The position numbers were made by a program, and so were the translations under genes. A DNA stretch of 64,000 nt from Chlorokybus atmophyticus (Eukaryota; Streptophyta; Chlorokybophyceae; Chlorokybales; Chlorokybaceae): assembly GCA_009103225.1 (NCBI GenBank), contig RHPI01003129.1:51942-115941 (forward strand), in the 5' to 3' direction. Shown one piece after another: positions 24,931 to 38,500 of the stretch. Below the pieces are notes generated by a model that was not told where the DNA came from, did not search any database, and worked only from the letters and a program-made list of their open reading frames with translations. The stretch's first letter is position 1. Every line of letters starts with the position of its first letter.

Positions 24931-27230
24931 ATGTTATATCCTGGCCCATGTTGCATCCTTGCTCAGGTGAGGCGCACAGCACCATCAGGCGCCAGGCGTG
25001 TCACCAGCAAGAGTGTGCATCTGCTCGAGTATGCTCGGGCGAGCAAGCACAAGAGGGGCCCCCACATCAGCAAGCAACAACGCAAGCAGATGTTGCCAGA
25101 GGTGCAACAAGCTCTTCACGCGGTGGAGACAGCTTGCATGTCTTTGGCTGAAGCTGCACGTGAATGTGGACTCCCTACCTCCACTCTGTCAGACTACATA
25201 AAAGCTCCTAATCGTCTGCAAAACTACAAGTAAGTGTTAGAAGATAAGGGGGGTATCATACCATGATGGTGGTCGTGCCGTAAGCTCATGTGCGTGTGCG
25301 TGTTGACAGGGGAGCTGGTAGGCCCTGCGCTAACAGAGGAAGAAGAAGCTGAGATAGTGGAGGTGCTGACATAATTCAACGACATTGGACAAGCCATGAC
25401 AGAGCAAGACATAGCCGTGTATGTTGCCAAGCGACTTCAGAAGGACCCAAGGCGACACCAATTTGACAACGGCAAATTGGTCTGAAGTCCCATCTGAAGT
25501 CCCAGGACGCAAATGGGTCCAGAGTTTAGAGGCAGGCACAAATTGAGCAAGCGCATAGCAGAACCTGTGGATGCTAGCAGGAGAACAAGTTTTAAGCGGT
25601 GGATCGTGAAGGACTACTTCCAGAAGCTAAAGCGTTAACTGGAACACCTTAAGATATGTCCTGAACGCATTGTGTCATGTGGCGAAGTGGGGATTGAGCC
25701 AGAGTCCTGCATGAAGAACAGGTCAGTGATCGTAAAGAGGTGAGAAGCACACATGCATGTGCATGCGTGTGCAAGCATGTGTAAGCATGTGCACTTACTG
25801 AGTGTTGATATGCAGTGGGTCAAAGTGGGCTCAACTAGGCACAGCAGGTGGTAGACAACACATCACCGTCATGGCAGCCGTTGCTGGAGGTGGTTGTGCC
25901 ATCCCATGCACTGCTATTCTAGCCGGTGCTCATGTGTACTCTGAGCGGAGTGCTGCATGGTCCATACCTGGTGGCTCGTTGGCAGTGCAGGAGAATGCCT
26001 GGATGACAATTGAGCACTTTGCAACTTGCATAGATCACTTGGCTCGCCACATGCCCGGAGGTCTCGTGTTGATAACCCTGCGCTGCTCATATGTGATGTG
26101 CATGTTAGCAGATACCATCTTAAGACCATAGACAAGTGCATGTCCCTTAGCTTGGAAGTGCTGGTCTTGCCACCGCACACAACACACATACTGCAAGTAC
26201 TCGACGTGGCCTGTTTCAGCAGCATGAAAGCAACATACAAGCAAGAGTACCGAGCGTGGAGTCAGCTCCACCCAACTGTGAGGGGCTTACCCAATGAAGA
26301 CTTTCTGAAGATGCTGGTGCCAAGCATACACGCTGGGCTCAGCAACAACAACATCATCTCAGGTTTCAGAGCATGCGGTGAGCACACAGCAGCATGCAGC
26401 ATACTAACTCGTGCGTGCATGCAAGTCTATGTGCACGGGCATGCATGCATATCTTGACATGTGCATGCACCATGCAGGCATCTCTCCTTGAAACGATAGC
26501 GCAATTGACAAGTATCTGCCTCCAGCCAAGGTGCGGAGCACTTGACATCCTGCTTGATGCCATTGAGGACGAGGGGGCCGCAGCTAATGCACCAGCAACT
26601 GCTACTCCTGCAGAAGATACACCTGCAGGTGCAGCCAGAGATGATCCAGAGACTCGGGAAGAAGCTCCCCCCCCGCCCAAGAAAAGGAGGATAGGAGTGA
26701 AGCCCAAGACAGCAGAGTGGCTCACCCATCAAGATATTAGAAACCGCCAAGCTCAAGTAGAAAAAGAAAGGAGACAAAAGATGGCAGCCATGCAACAATG
26801 AAAGGCAACAAGGGCAGCAGCTAAGAGCAACAAGCAAGCAGAGGCGAGCAAGCGTGCTGAACAATTAGAAGCGAAGAGGCAACAAGCTGCGGCCAAGAAA
26901 ACAGCAGAGCAACAAGCCAAGGCGGCCAAGGCAGCTGAGCGTGCAGCTGCCCAGTTAGCCAAGCAACATGCAGCAGAGCAGCTTGCAAGAGAGGTAGAGG
27001 AGGGTCAGCGTCTACAAAAAGAGAGGAGAGAAAAGAATGGCATGCAAGGGAGGCAATTGAACTTTACTCGTGGGATTGGGACCCCATAACATGGGTGAGC
27101 GAGAAGCACGAACCATTTGGTGATTGGGCGGAGGAGCACTGCTGGAACATGCAGCGGCGGCGCTCTAACTGTCGTGAGGCAGGTATGCGCTGGAGAGCAC
27201 GCAAGCAGAACCTTACACAAGTAGGCCCCT
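24931..27230 (+). pseudogene. Pogo/pipsqueak-type transposase remnant
   Basis: The N-terminal exon has a helix-turn-helix (SLAEAARECGLPTSTLSDYI, about 25137-25202) before a GTAAGT donor. The next exon (about 25316) begins ELVGPALTEEEEAEIVEVLT and meets an in-frame TAA. Downstream PERIVSCGEVGIEP (about 25660-25700) corresponds to the first catalytic Asp motif, usually CDE-S/T-G, but has Gly (GGC at 25681-25683). The second Asp region (LLICDVHVSR) is in another frame, and the third block (VLPPHTTHILQVLDV) follows. After an intron come a Pro-rich part, an in-frame TGA at 26801 and an Ala/Lys/Glu coiled coil. Several stops, a frameshift and a lost catalytic residue show it is dead. Confidence 0.8.
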
Positions 27231-27334
27231 AAACATAGCGTAGGAAAACCCTTGTACACCATGTAATATACTTGCCTTCTAGCCTACTTGCGTGCATGCA
27301 ACACACACAACAGCCCTCTCGCCCCCCCTCCCCC

Positions 27335-27779
27335 NNNNNNNNNNNNNNNNNNNNNNNNNNNNNNNNNNNNNNNNNNNNNNNNNNNNNNNNNNNNNNNNNN
27401 NNNNNNNNNNNNNNNNNNNNNNNNNNNNNNNNNNNNNNNNNNNNNNNNNNNNNNNNNNNNNNNNNNNNNNNNNNNNNNNNNNNNNNNNNNNNNNNNNNNN
27501 NNNNNNNNNNNNNNNNNNNNNNNNNNNNNNNNNNNNNNNNNNNNNNNNNNNNNNNNNNNNNNNNNNNNNNNNNNNNNNNNNNNNNNNNNNNNNNNNNNNN
27601 NNNNNNNNNNNNNNNNNNNNNNNNNNNNNNNNNNNNNNNNNNNNNNNNNNNNNNNNNNNNNNNNNNNNNNNNNNNNNNNNNNNNNNNNNNNNNNNNNNNN
27701 NNNNNNNNNNNNNNNNNNNNNNNNNNNNNNNNNNNNNNNNNNNNNNNNNNNNNNNNNNNNNNNNNNNNNNNNNNNNNNN
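27335..27779. other. Assembly gap (445 N)
   Basis: A run of unknown bases, flanked by C-rich sequence on both sides. Open frames crossing it are meaningless. Confidence 1.
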
Positions 27780-28086
27780 CCCCACCCCCGCCGCTGCCTG
27801 CCGCCGCCAGCTATGCTAACCCTCACCCACATAGACGTTAACCACAGATTTGGGCAGTGGTTGGCACCGGCCGAAGTTAGAGTGCATGCCATCTTTGACA
27901 ACCCTTCACACACACCCTACTTTGCAGCCTCATACCTGGCGCTATATGTGTCAAAAAAATAAGAAAAAATGATGGGCGTGTAGCTTACATCCGGTACAAC
28001 AACATTGCCTTACCCATGACCGCTCAAAAACCAATAAAAACCGTAGTTGACAAGCCTGCTGCCTTATTTGGCCGAAATTAGGGACA

Positions 28087-29415
28087 CTCACCTTAGTTAT
28101 TAAATTGACGCCTTGCAACGTAACGCCGTGGCTACTACTTTTTGTGTATGATACCAAATCAGAAACGGTTTCAAACAAATTACTGAATTTATATTGATGA
28201 ACACACAATCATAACTTTCAAGTATTGTGCTCATTGAATACGTTAAATTACAACGTGGCTAGCGATGTGCAGAAACTACTTACACAAATAATATGTTACA
28301 AGCAGAACCGGGTGATGGAGATTGGTTACGTAAGCAGCGACCGCGCTCGCAATTCTTTATTCTAACGTGTATAGTTTAAATTGAACCGTCTCCTCATGTT
28401 CATGCACATGGGAAGACAGTTCAGACCCCCCATGTAGCAATTTTAGAGCAATACCGCCACATTCAACATTTCATTTATTACTGTCACATTACCGGTAGTA
28501 CGCGGTATTGCCATTTGTTCGCATGTATCTAAGCAAGTTGCTTTGGACGGGCGAGATGTACTCGGTGTACATCCAACGGCTTGCTATTAGTTCACAGCCC
28601 GGGAGTCGCAAGTGGCTGTCTGACAGTCGCGGGTGCCACGCATGGCCCATCACGGCCGTCGTGTGATGTGTACGACCTGAAATGCCGGCCGGCCCGACCA
28701 AACAGCCGCACCACTAGCTGGTCGTCTTTACTCAAGAAAGTATGAGACTCATGTCGATCATCACACATATTCAATATCGTATGCATATTCTCAGTGTGAA
28801 CATGTGGCTTACTTAAAGCTCACATTCTTATATAAACCATGACAGTAATTGGGTAGATTTTCAACAGCTGAGAAATTAGTCTTGAAGTTGCGTAATTGAT
28901 GCAATAAGCATACGCCAACTACATTTAGCTATTGCTTAGTTATTAGCCTGCCTACCTTGTGGGCCCACACAAGGGTACTTACACGTCGATGGAACGTCGA
29001 TGGATTACCTTATTCTCTCCAGATCTTACATCAAGGGCAGGCTGTGAACAATCATGTCGTTTGCGTAGCAACTCTGCTGCTATACAACTGTGGGTGTCAA
29101 TCTTCACAGTATGCCTATACGTGGAGTATTCCACTATCGGCTATTTCTGTATCTCGACGCTTTGACTGTGCGGCGGAGCACGGCGACGGTGGCCAAGTTG
29201 GCGCCAACATTGTCCCTGGCGTGACGGCGGCGGCGGCGGTGAGGAGGGTCTGAGGAGGGAGAGGCGACTGCGGCATTATAACTTGCTACACAACTGCACT
29301 GTTGGTCCCTTCAGGGATAGGGGGATGGGTGACAGCCACCGTGGGTCAGTGGGTAGGTGGGTAGGAGGGTAGACTACTACCAAGCGAGCGGAGGTGAGGA
29401 AGAAGGACAGTGGGG
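28087..29415. other. No gene seen upstream of the candidate axonemal gene
   Basis: Apart from repeat copy 2, I see only short frames. A GGCGGCGGCGGCGG tract at about 29226-29240 and GGGTGGGTAGG-like sequence at 29340-29375 lie just before the gene and may belong to its 5' region. Confidence 0.5.
28541..28712 (+). repeat. Dispersed repeat family, copy 2
   Basis: Same orientation and order of blocks as copy 1 (23993-24203), with an internal shortening. See copy 1 for the shared words. No coding capacity. Confidence 0.75.
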
Positions 29416-30591
29416 ATGGGTGACAAGCTGACGGAAAAGGGATTGAGGGGAGTGTTCAGTGTGGAGCCGTATATCACTATCGGCACCAAAGATGACCCCC
29501 TTGAATATGGCATCAAACCAGGTAAACAACAACAACAGCAACTGCTACCTCTTGCTACCGTGTTGGAGGCTCGCTTGTACATGTGTACGCGTGGCTGTGT
29601 AAATTGCTGGCTTGTGTGATAATTAAGAAACACAGACAGTGGATGTAAGGCAGGAGCAACACTGTCGGTCTCAATGTGTTGACACACTAGACTGGCTCTG
29701 TTTCTCACAGCCCATTGGTTGTTACTTGCTATGCGGTTGAATTGCACACTCGCAGTGGACTTTCAGTGACCCTTGTGTTTGCATTCATTCACCATGTGAG
29801 CGCGACGAGTGTTGGTCTTTGCCTACACGTGCGCACATGCACGCGCACACACTCACACACACGTGTGCTCACGCAGCGGCGAGGTCGGTGTATGACGGCA
29901 AGCAGTTCATGACAACGCCCGCAAAGGAGGGCAGACTGCCAGACGCCTACTTCGACAAGGCACACCCATGGATATCAGACGTAAGTACATGCCTTGCCAA
30001 GAAACACACATACACACTCACACTTTGTGTATATAGGGCGATCCGTTCGAGGACAGGCTGTTATACCAGACCCTCCAGGCCGAGAAGAAGCGCGCTTTCG
30101 GCACGGGCGACTTCCGCCGCCGCGACGAGTACACGAAGACGGTGCGCGTGGAGCAGTACCGCGAGCAGCTCAAGAAGGAGGCTCGCCTGGCCAAACTCAT
30201 GCTCGCGCAACAGCAACAGGCCAACTCAGACAGCAACAACACGCACACGCTGTTCGACTCCACACACAACAAGGAGCCCAGCCGCTTCGAGGGACCCAAG
30301 TACTTGTATGATGTTGGGCGCGAGGGCGGTGCGAGGACGGAAGTGTGCCTCAAATGCCACAGTGAGACATTCTATTGTCCGCATCGGGCTTCGTATGGAA
30401 ATCATAATCTCGGTGTGGCTAAGCGGGACGGCGGATATCGCACCAGCAGCGCCGATATTGGGTTCAACGCCCTCTCCACAGCCTACGCTAAACCCCATTA
30501 TGCGCGCAAACCCGTCATTAAAGAGACGTTCTTCCGCAGGACGAACGCCATACTGCCCTCCAACGTACGCCACAACCAAAACTTAGACTGA
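29416..30591 (+). CDS. Candidate ciliary/axonemal protein (CFAP96/C4orf47-like, tentative)
   Basis: Three exons fit together without a stop. Exon 1 (29416-29521) starts MGDKLTEKGLRGVFS and includes VEPYITIGTKD. Exon 2 (about 29879-29980) includes YDGKQFMTTPAKEG and AYFDKAHPWISD. Exon 3 (about 30039-30591) includes GDPFEDRLLY, RRRDEYTKTVRVEQYREQL and a CLKC...YCPH pair, and ends TGA. Introns are GT-AG. The FS-x-x-x-YITIG opening and the FD and RRRD words recall the CFAP96 family of ciliary proteins, but similarity is limited and from memory. A microtubule inner protein of the flagellum would fit. The gene is well supported; the family is not. Confidence 0.6.
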
Positions 30592-30850
30592 ATAGATAGG
30601 CAGGATTTGTTATTGATTTATTGTATGGGTGCTGCTGCTCGTGTGCGTGAACATACCTCCTGCCAAGTGCCGGTGTGCACTGTCAGGCAGTACAATTTCT
30701 TTGCATACGACTGTACAAGCCTGCACACAGGCGTAAACAGACAGTCGAGTTGTTGTTCATGCAGCAGGCTTCGCTATCCGAGTCGGGGCTATTGCGCTCG
30801 CGTGCTTGCACTGGTTGTTGGGTACTTCTATTCTTTTGCTGAGCAAAGCT

Positions 30851-33099
<2,249 letters not shown>

Positions 33100-33100
33100 N

Positions 33101-34416
33101 AGCCACCCATCGCGCTGCAAGCAGCACACACAATCAAACATGAGCGTGTACACGCTTCCCGGACATCAAACATGGCCTACACAACAGACATCACGCAACA
33201 AACTACTAACACCAGCCAGCACTAGGCAGGCACGCAGGCCTTGCGCAACCGCTGATTGCCTGTGGGTGACAGTGCGCGAAACGCCTGCAGTAACATCTGC
33301 TCCTCCATTCTGCAGGGCACAAGAGTGATCAAGGTGATGCACAGTGTCAAGTTAACGCATGTGGACGCGCGCACGAACGCATGTCCACCTGGATGTAGCG
33401 GAGGTGCATGAAGATGAGGATGTGCACCGCACGACACGTCAATCTCACTGCCAGTGTGACTGCCACTCCTTATTAGAATTGGGAAGGTAAAATGTTCATA
33501 AAGCAGGCATTGAGCAGCAAGACTCGTATGTTCTTTGCAGGCGCTTCCCTTGCAAAAGGCATTCATATCCAGCACACAACTCACACAATACTCACGCTTT
33601 ACGAAGCAACCCTTGTTATTAGTGATTGATTACATGTTGCTACGTTGCGGATATGTAACCATTCTTACTGTCAATTGGATTTTTTGCTGCTCTGATTGCG
33701 CCTTGCTGGGCTTCTGCATGCCGCTCACAAAACGCCCTTGCCTCTTGTTTCTTTTGAGCCTATGCATTGCAACAAACATGTTTGGGGTGGACCTCCAGCG
33801 CAATACACAGCGCAATTGACCGAGGCCCTCCTAAGGTTTGGTTCAGAGTCTAATTCCGCAGACGACGCAGCTAATGGCGGGTTCAGCCAGGCCTTACGTC
33901 ACACACAGGTGACGTCGGGAGTGCAACGTCGTCTGCTCTGCGCTGCAGCCAATCCAACCCCAGATACTCCCTGTGCGGAGTGGCTGGCGACAGCCTACCG
34001 GAAAGGTGTCACGCCCTGCGTCACTAGCGGGTCTCGCAGGCGACGTCCTGCCACCAGCAGACGGCGTTCATAGGGTGCCACGTAGTACACCATGGCGCCA
34101 CGTCACATGTAGTGGGTAGACAACATCCCGGTACATGAAGTTCAAGCACAAACGCAAGCAAAAAACAAACAAACTCACATCCTACAGGTGCACATGCATG
34201 TTGACAAATTATGACTGGAATAGTATGGCAATAACGCGAATGGGTAACGTAAGGTATCTTATATATGAGAGAAATGTAGCAAAGGTTCAACATCAGCGTG
34301 CGCTGTACTTATATACGAAGATATGTGTGTTTAAGTGTGTATGCTTGTGTAGACTAAATACGTATAGATAGCACTGGTAAAGACAATGTTATCACACGTG
34401 TCACACTCACGTGCGG

Positions 34417-34460
<44 letters not shown>

Positions 34461-35597
34461 CACTCACACGTGTCAAACAAAACGTCAATACATCGATCCA
34501 CAATATATTATGCAAGCACGTCGCATATGTGTAGTAAAACATGCATGTTCTATTGCACACACGTATGTGTTCCCACCTAGCCCCCACTCCAACCATGCCA
34601 CACACAATGTCACCATAGCTTTTGTGGTTAACAAACTACACACCTGTGTAGAAGGGGGGAGCCTGTGCAAGTGTGTGAGTGTGTCTTCGTTTTTTCTTGC
34701 AGCACACGTGCATGGAAGCACTTCAATGATGAAGTCAATCATCCTCCACAAAAATCGGATCGGTTGTTCCCGTCGTGTGAAAACCGTCCATATCAATGCA
34801 TACAGTACATGGCCAATTGCATCTAAATCACGACCTGATGCAAGAAGAATACAGGTAGCTCGCTTTCGTTAACAACTTGTCAATACCGGTGTGCGCCGAC
34901 CGGCGGCTTCCGAGACACCGCTCTTACATCGAGGGCAGACTGCAGTCTTGTGCGGCATCGGTCAAGTCACGTAGCGCACAAGCGGCGGTGGCATTGCATT
35001 GGCGGGAACTCGATTGCAGCGGCGGCGACGGAGGAAGAGGGGGAGCAGGAGGACAAGACGACTGCTCTGGGTGTATGCAACTGCAAAACATTGCCGAGTG
35101 ATTCTGTCAGCAAACAGCAAATGCCGCTGCATGCCACTTGGCTCGGAAGCTCCACGCTGGTGGTTGTTGGCTAACATGGCAACGAGGGATGCACAGCCTG
35201 CTTCAAGGGCGACTTGTACTCTGTTTGCCAATGCAGTATATGCAGCCTACCGAACTTGAAACTCGCAGGAGCAGGTCGTTGCAAAGCAGCTCCGTATTGT
35301 GCATCTGACTTCATACTTTGCACAGATGCATGTTGGCTGTTTCAACAGTGTCATGCATTTTCACGCGTACCACACTGTCATTGTCAGATTCAACCCTATG
35401 GTACGCAGCAAAGGAGTTCATAAGGAAGGTCATTGTTCTGCACCTGGACACTTACTTTCGCAATCGTGCGGTGATCGTCAATGCATCTGGATGTTGTGAT
35501 ACTGCACTCATATGCAAGCAGTTATATCCGATTCAAACTATGCAGTTTACATATAGAGGTTATCGATCAAAGAGGTGTGCGCAGGCAGCCTATTGGC
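33101..35597. other. No supported gene; small repeats
   Basis: Short frames only. Contains a GA microsatellite (34421-34459) and, at 34925-34946, TTACATCGAGGGCAGACTGCA, which resembles the right end of the Tigger family and may be a decayed MITE end. A 5' untranslated exon of RIF1 could lie in the last part. Confidence 0.5.
34421..34459 (+). repeat. (GA)n microsatellite
   Basis: About 20 GA units. This is CT on the minus strand and the only GA/CT array here with no nearby coding exon. Confidence 0.9.
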
Positions 35598-38500
35598 ATG
35601 ATGTCGATCAGGGCGGAGGTGGCGGATATCGACGCCATGGACGCTGTCGCCAGCATACTGCCCGGCATCGCTGCTGCTTTGAGCGCGCATGAAGCTGATA
35701 TCAGCCGGGCGGAGTCGGCCCTACAGGCAAGCGCAGAGTGATAATCAGTGGTTTCCGTCACACATGTGTGCGGGCGGGTGCGTGCGTACATGCGTGTGCC
35801 ATGGGTGTATGGGTGTGCGAGCGTGTATGCATACGTGTGCGTGCTTGTGTGTTGGTGTGCATGTGTAGCTGTATATGTGTGCGTTTGCATGCGCGCGCGC
35901 GCGTGTGTCCCCCATGTACATGCGCATGACCCTCATACACTCTTTGATTCTGTACTGCAGTTGTGCGTGCGGTATGTTGGTGAGAACCCCGAAAGCATGC
36001 GCCAACATGTTGAAGTGTGGCTTCTTCCCGCATTGGGGCTGTTGTTAAACCCTCACTCAACCGCCAACACGGTCAACACGCTGTTCGACACGCTCAAATC
36101 ACTCTCACCCTTGGACCCCACTCTGCCCGACACGCTCGAGCGCCACATGCGTGACAATGACACCCTCAACAAGATGTTGGGAATGATCAGCTCACAAGCA
36201 ACAACAACGTGTGGCACCCCCCACCCGGGTGTGCGCGCGATAAAAGCGTGGGCGCTGTATGTCGGGCTCCTTGGACGCAACCTCTCCCAAGTGAACGTCG
36301 CCAACCACGTGTTGAAGGTGAGTGTTGTTGTATGTTTTGTTGCCAACACAAAAGTGTACAATTGCGCATGTGTGCGTGTGTGAGCGCATGCGCGTGCGCG
36401 TATATGTGCATGCGTGCGCGTGTATGTGTGTGTCCTGCACAATGTGTATGCTTGAGTTGTTGTGTACAAATGTTGTTATGCAGGTGGCAGAGAAGGCGTT
36501 TGTTGCCGAGGATGTGATGTTACGTGCCAGCGCGCACGAGAGTTGGCTCGCGCTCGTGCGCAACTTCCACGCCAACAACATGTTGTCTCACCCCAAGCGT
36601 GCGCGCTTGCTCGTTGCCCCCGCCAAAAACTGCCTCGCTTCCAACGGCTGCAGATCGGACATCATCATGACGGCGTGTTTGCGCACGTGGAAAGAGTTGC
36701 TGAGTCTCTTACCCAACCACACGTTGCGTGAACTTTACAACATTGTGTTCACGCCTCTTCTCGACGCGCTCGTGACGAGGAGGAGAGACAAGCGTGCCAT
36801 CGCACCCAATGCGATCACAACTTTGTTGGACACGTTGTGCGAGTTTCTCACGCACGGGCACGTGTCCGACGCTGAAGAAGCAGCAGCAGAGCAACACAAT
36901 ACCCCCCCCGCGCATGCGATGTGGGTCGTGAGCAACACGCCACACATCATCCAACATATTGAGGGTCTGCGCGGGGACAAGGCATTGGCTGTGGAGGCTG
37001 CATGCGACGTGAGTGTTGTCTAATGTTGATTGCGTGTGAGTGTGATGCGCGTGTCAAAGGAGAAGACATGACAAGTGTGTGTGTCTGCAGCGGGTATTTG
37101 TTGCAACAGTCAAGGTTGTTGTGCACGTCGTCAAAGACAGCGAGGGGCCCAATACAGGAGAAGATGCCAAGTTGCATGTGGAAGCGATGAGCGCGATACT
37201 CGCACACGTAGCCACGCTATCCACGTACGTGTGTGCTCGTGCCACACATGGCGTGTTGTTGTTGTTGTGTACACGCCTCTCTGCGTTGCAGTGTGCGGGA
37301 GGGCGTGTGCGCGTGGGAGGTCACTCAGTTCATGTTGGACGTGTTGCGCGAGGAGCTCAATAGCAAAAGGTTCTCGTTGCACCCACCGTTGCTTCACAAC
37401 AGCGAAGAGGCTCAACCAGCTGAAGATGCTGGCAATGTGGTCACGCTGTGCGAGTACTCTGTGTGCCTGTGGATGAACGCAGCGCTGAAGTCACAAAATC
37501 GGGAAGACATCACGCGATTGACAGCACTGATATTAACACCCGCTATGCACATATCGATCAAGTTCGTCGCCGAATGTTTCCCATGGCTGCGATATCAGGA
37601 CGGTGACGCCGATTTCGCCCTCTGGGCCTGGTGCGCGTTTGCCGAAGAGCTGGCAAAGCAGCTCAATGAATGCGCGGCGAAGACGATATCGACTTCCGCG
37701 CACGATATCCAGCAATTGCTTGATATCATGTGCGTGCCCGTGCGCCAGCTGGCTACAACCCAACCTCCCCACTGGGAGGTCTTAGGCAGGAGTGCTTTCA
37801 CTCATGCACGCAAACCGTGGCTGTCGTTGTTGCGTGCTTCGGAGATGGCGTGTACACACGCCACGAACACAACAAGCTTCCTCCAAGAGCTGTGTTCGAG
37901 GCTGGTGGCAATGTCGAGCGAAGCCAAAGATACGCTTAAACCGGATTGCGTCAGTTTCTTAGCGGAATGCTTGTTGGAGCTGCTGAAAGGTGGAAACGAG
38001 CGCTTTTTGCAGCTGCCGAGTGCCAGAAACGGGAGCGATATCACCCCTGCGAGGGCGATATCAGGGCTGCTCGGGGCATTGCTGAGGAGCGCAGACGCGG
38101 ATATCGCTGCCGGGCCCGACATCGAGCTGGGAGCAATAAGCGCCCTTGCTGCGGTGTCTGCTCTGTCCAAACAAATACACTCGCAAGCGGACGCGTTCGC
38201 TCTCGCTCAGGTGATAATCAATGGTAACATGTGTGCGTGTGCGCCTGTGCGTGCACTCTTGCGTACGTGTCCCTTTTGTGCGCACGCGCAGATGCACACA
38301 CACGTGAATGCGTGTGTGCATCTGAGCGTATGTGTCTCTGTGTGTGTTCGTAATCCTCTATGCAAAGCAGGAGCTTGCCCAGCCGATGGCCAAATGGCTC
38401 AACACAACAAGCGCGTACAGCAAGGTGTCCCCGCCGCTGCGAGTGCGCGTGGTGGAGGCGTGGGGCGACGTGTTGGCGTGCGTGCGCACGCGCTCATTGT

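Larger units (their letters stand above)
24222..28086 (+). mobile_element. Decayed pogo-like DNA transposon with ~19-bp inverted ends
   Basis: The left end reads GTGTACCCTAATTTCGGCCA and the right end, inverted, GTGTCCCTAATTTCGGCCA. They differ by a one-base gap. A partial second copy of the left end (GTGTACCTAATTTCGGC) precedes it at 24205. Between the ends lies a broken pogo/pipsqueak-type transposase gene. I could not establish a target-site duplication. A 445-base N gap (27335-27779) lies inside, so the full length is uncertain. Confidence 0.65.

Noticed and set aside
27272-27962. Open frames of ~170-220 codons across the N run
   Set aside because: They consist almost wholly of unknown bases.
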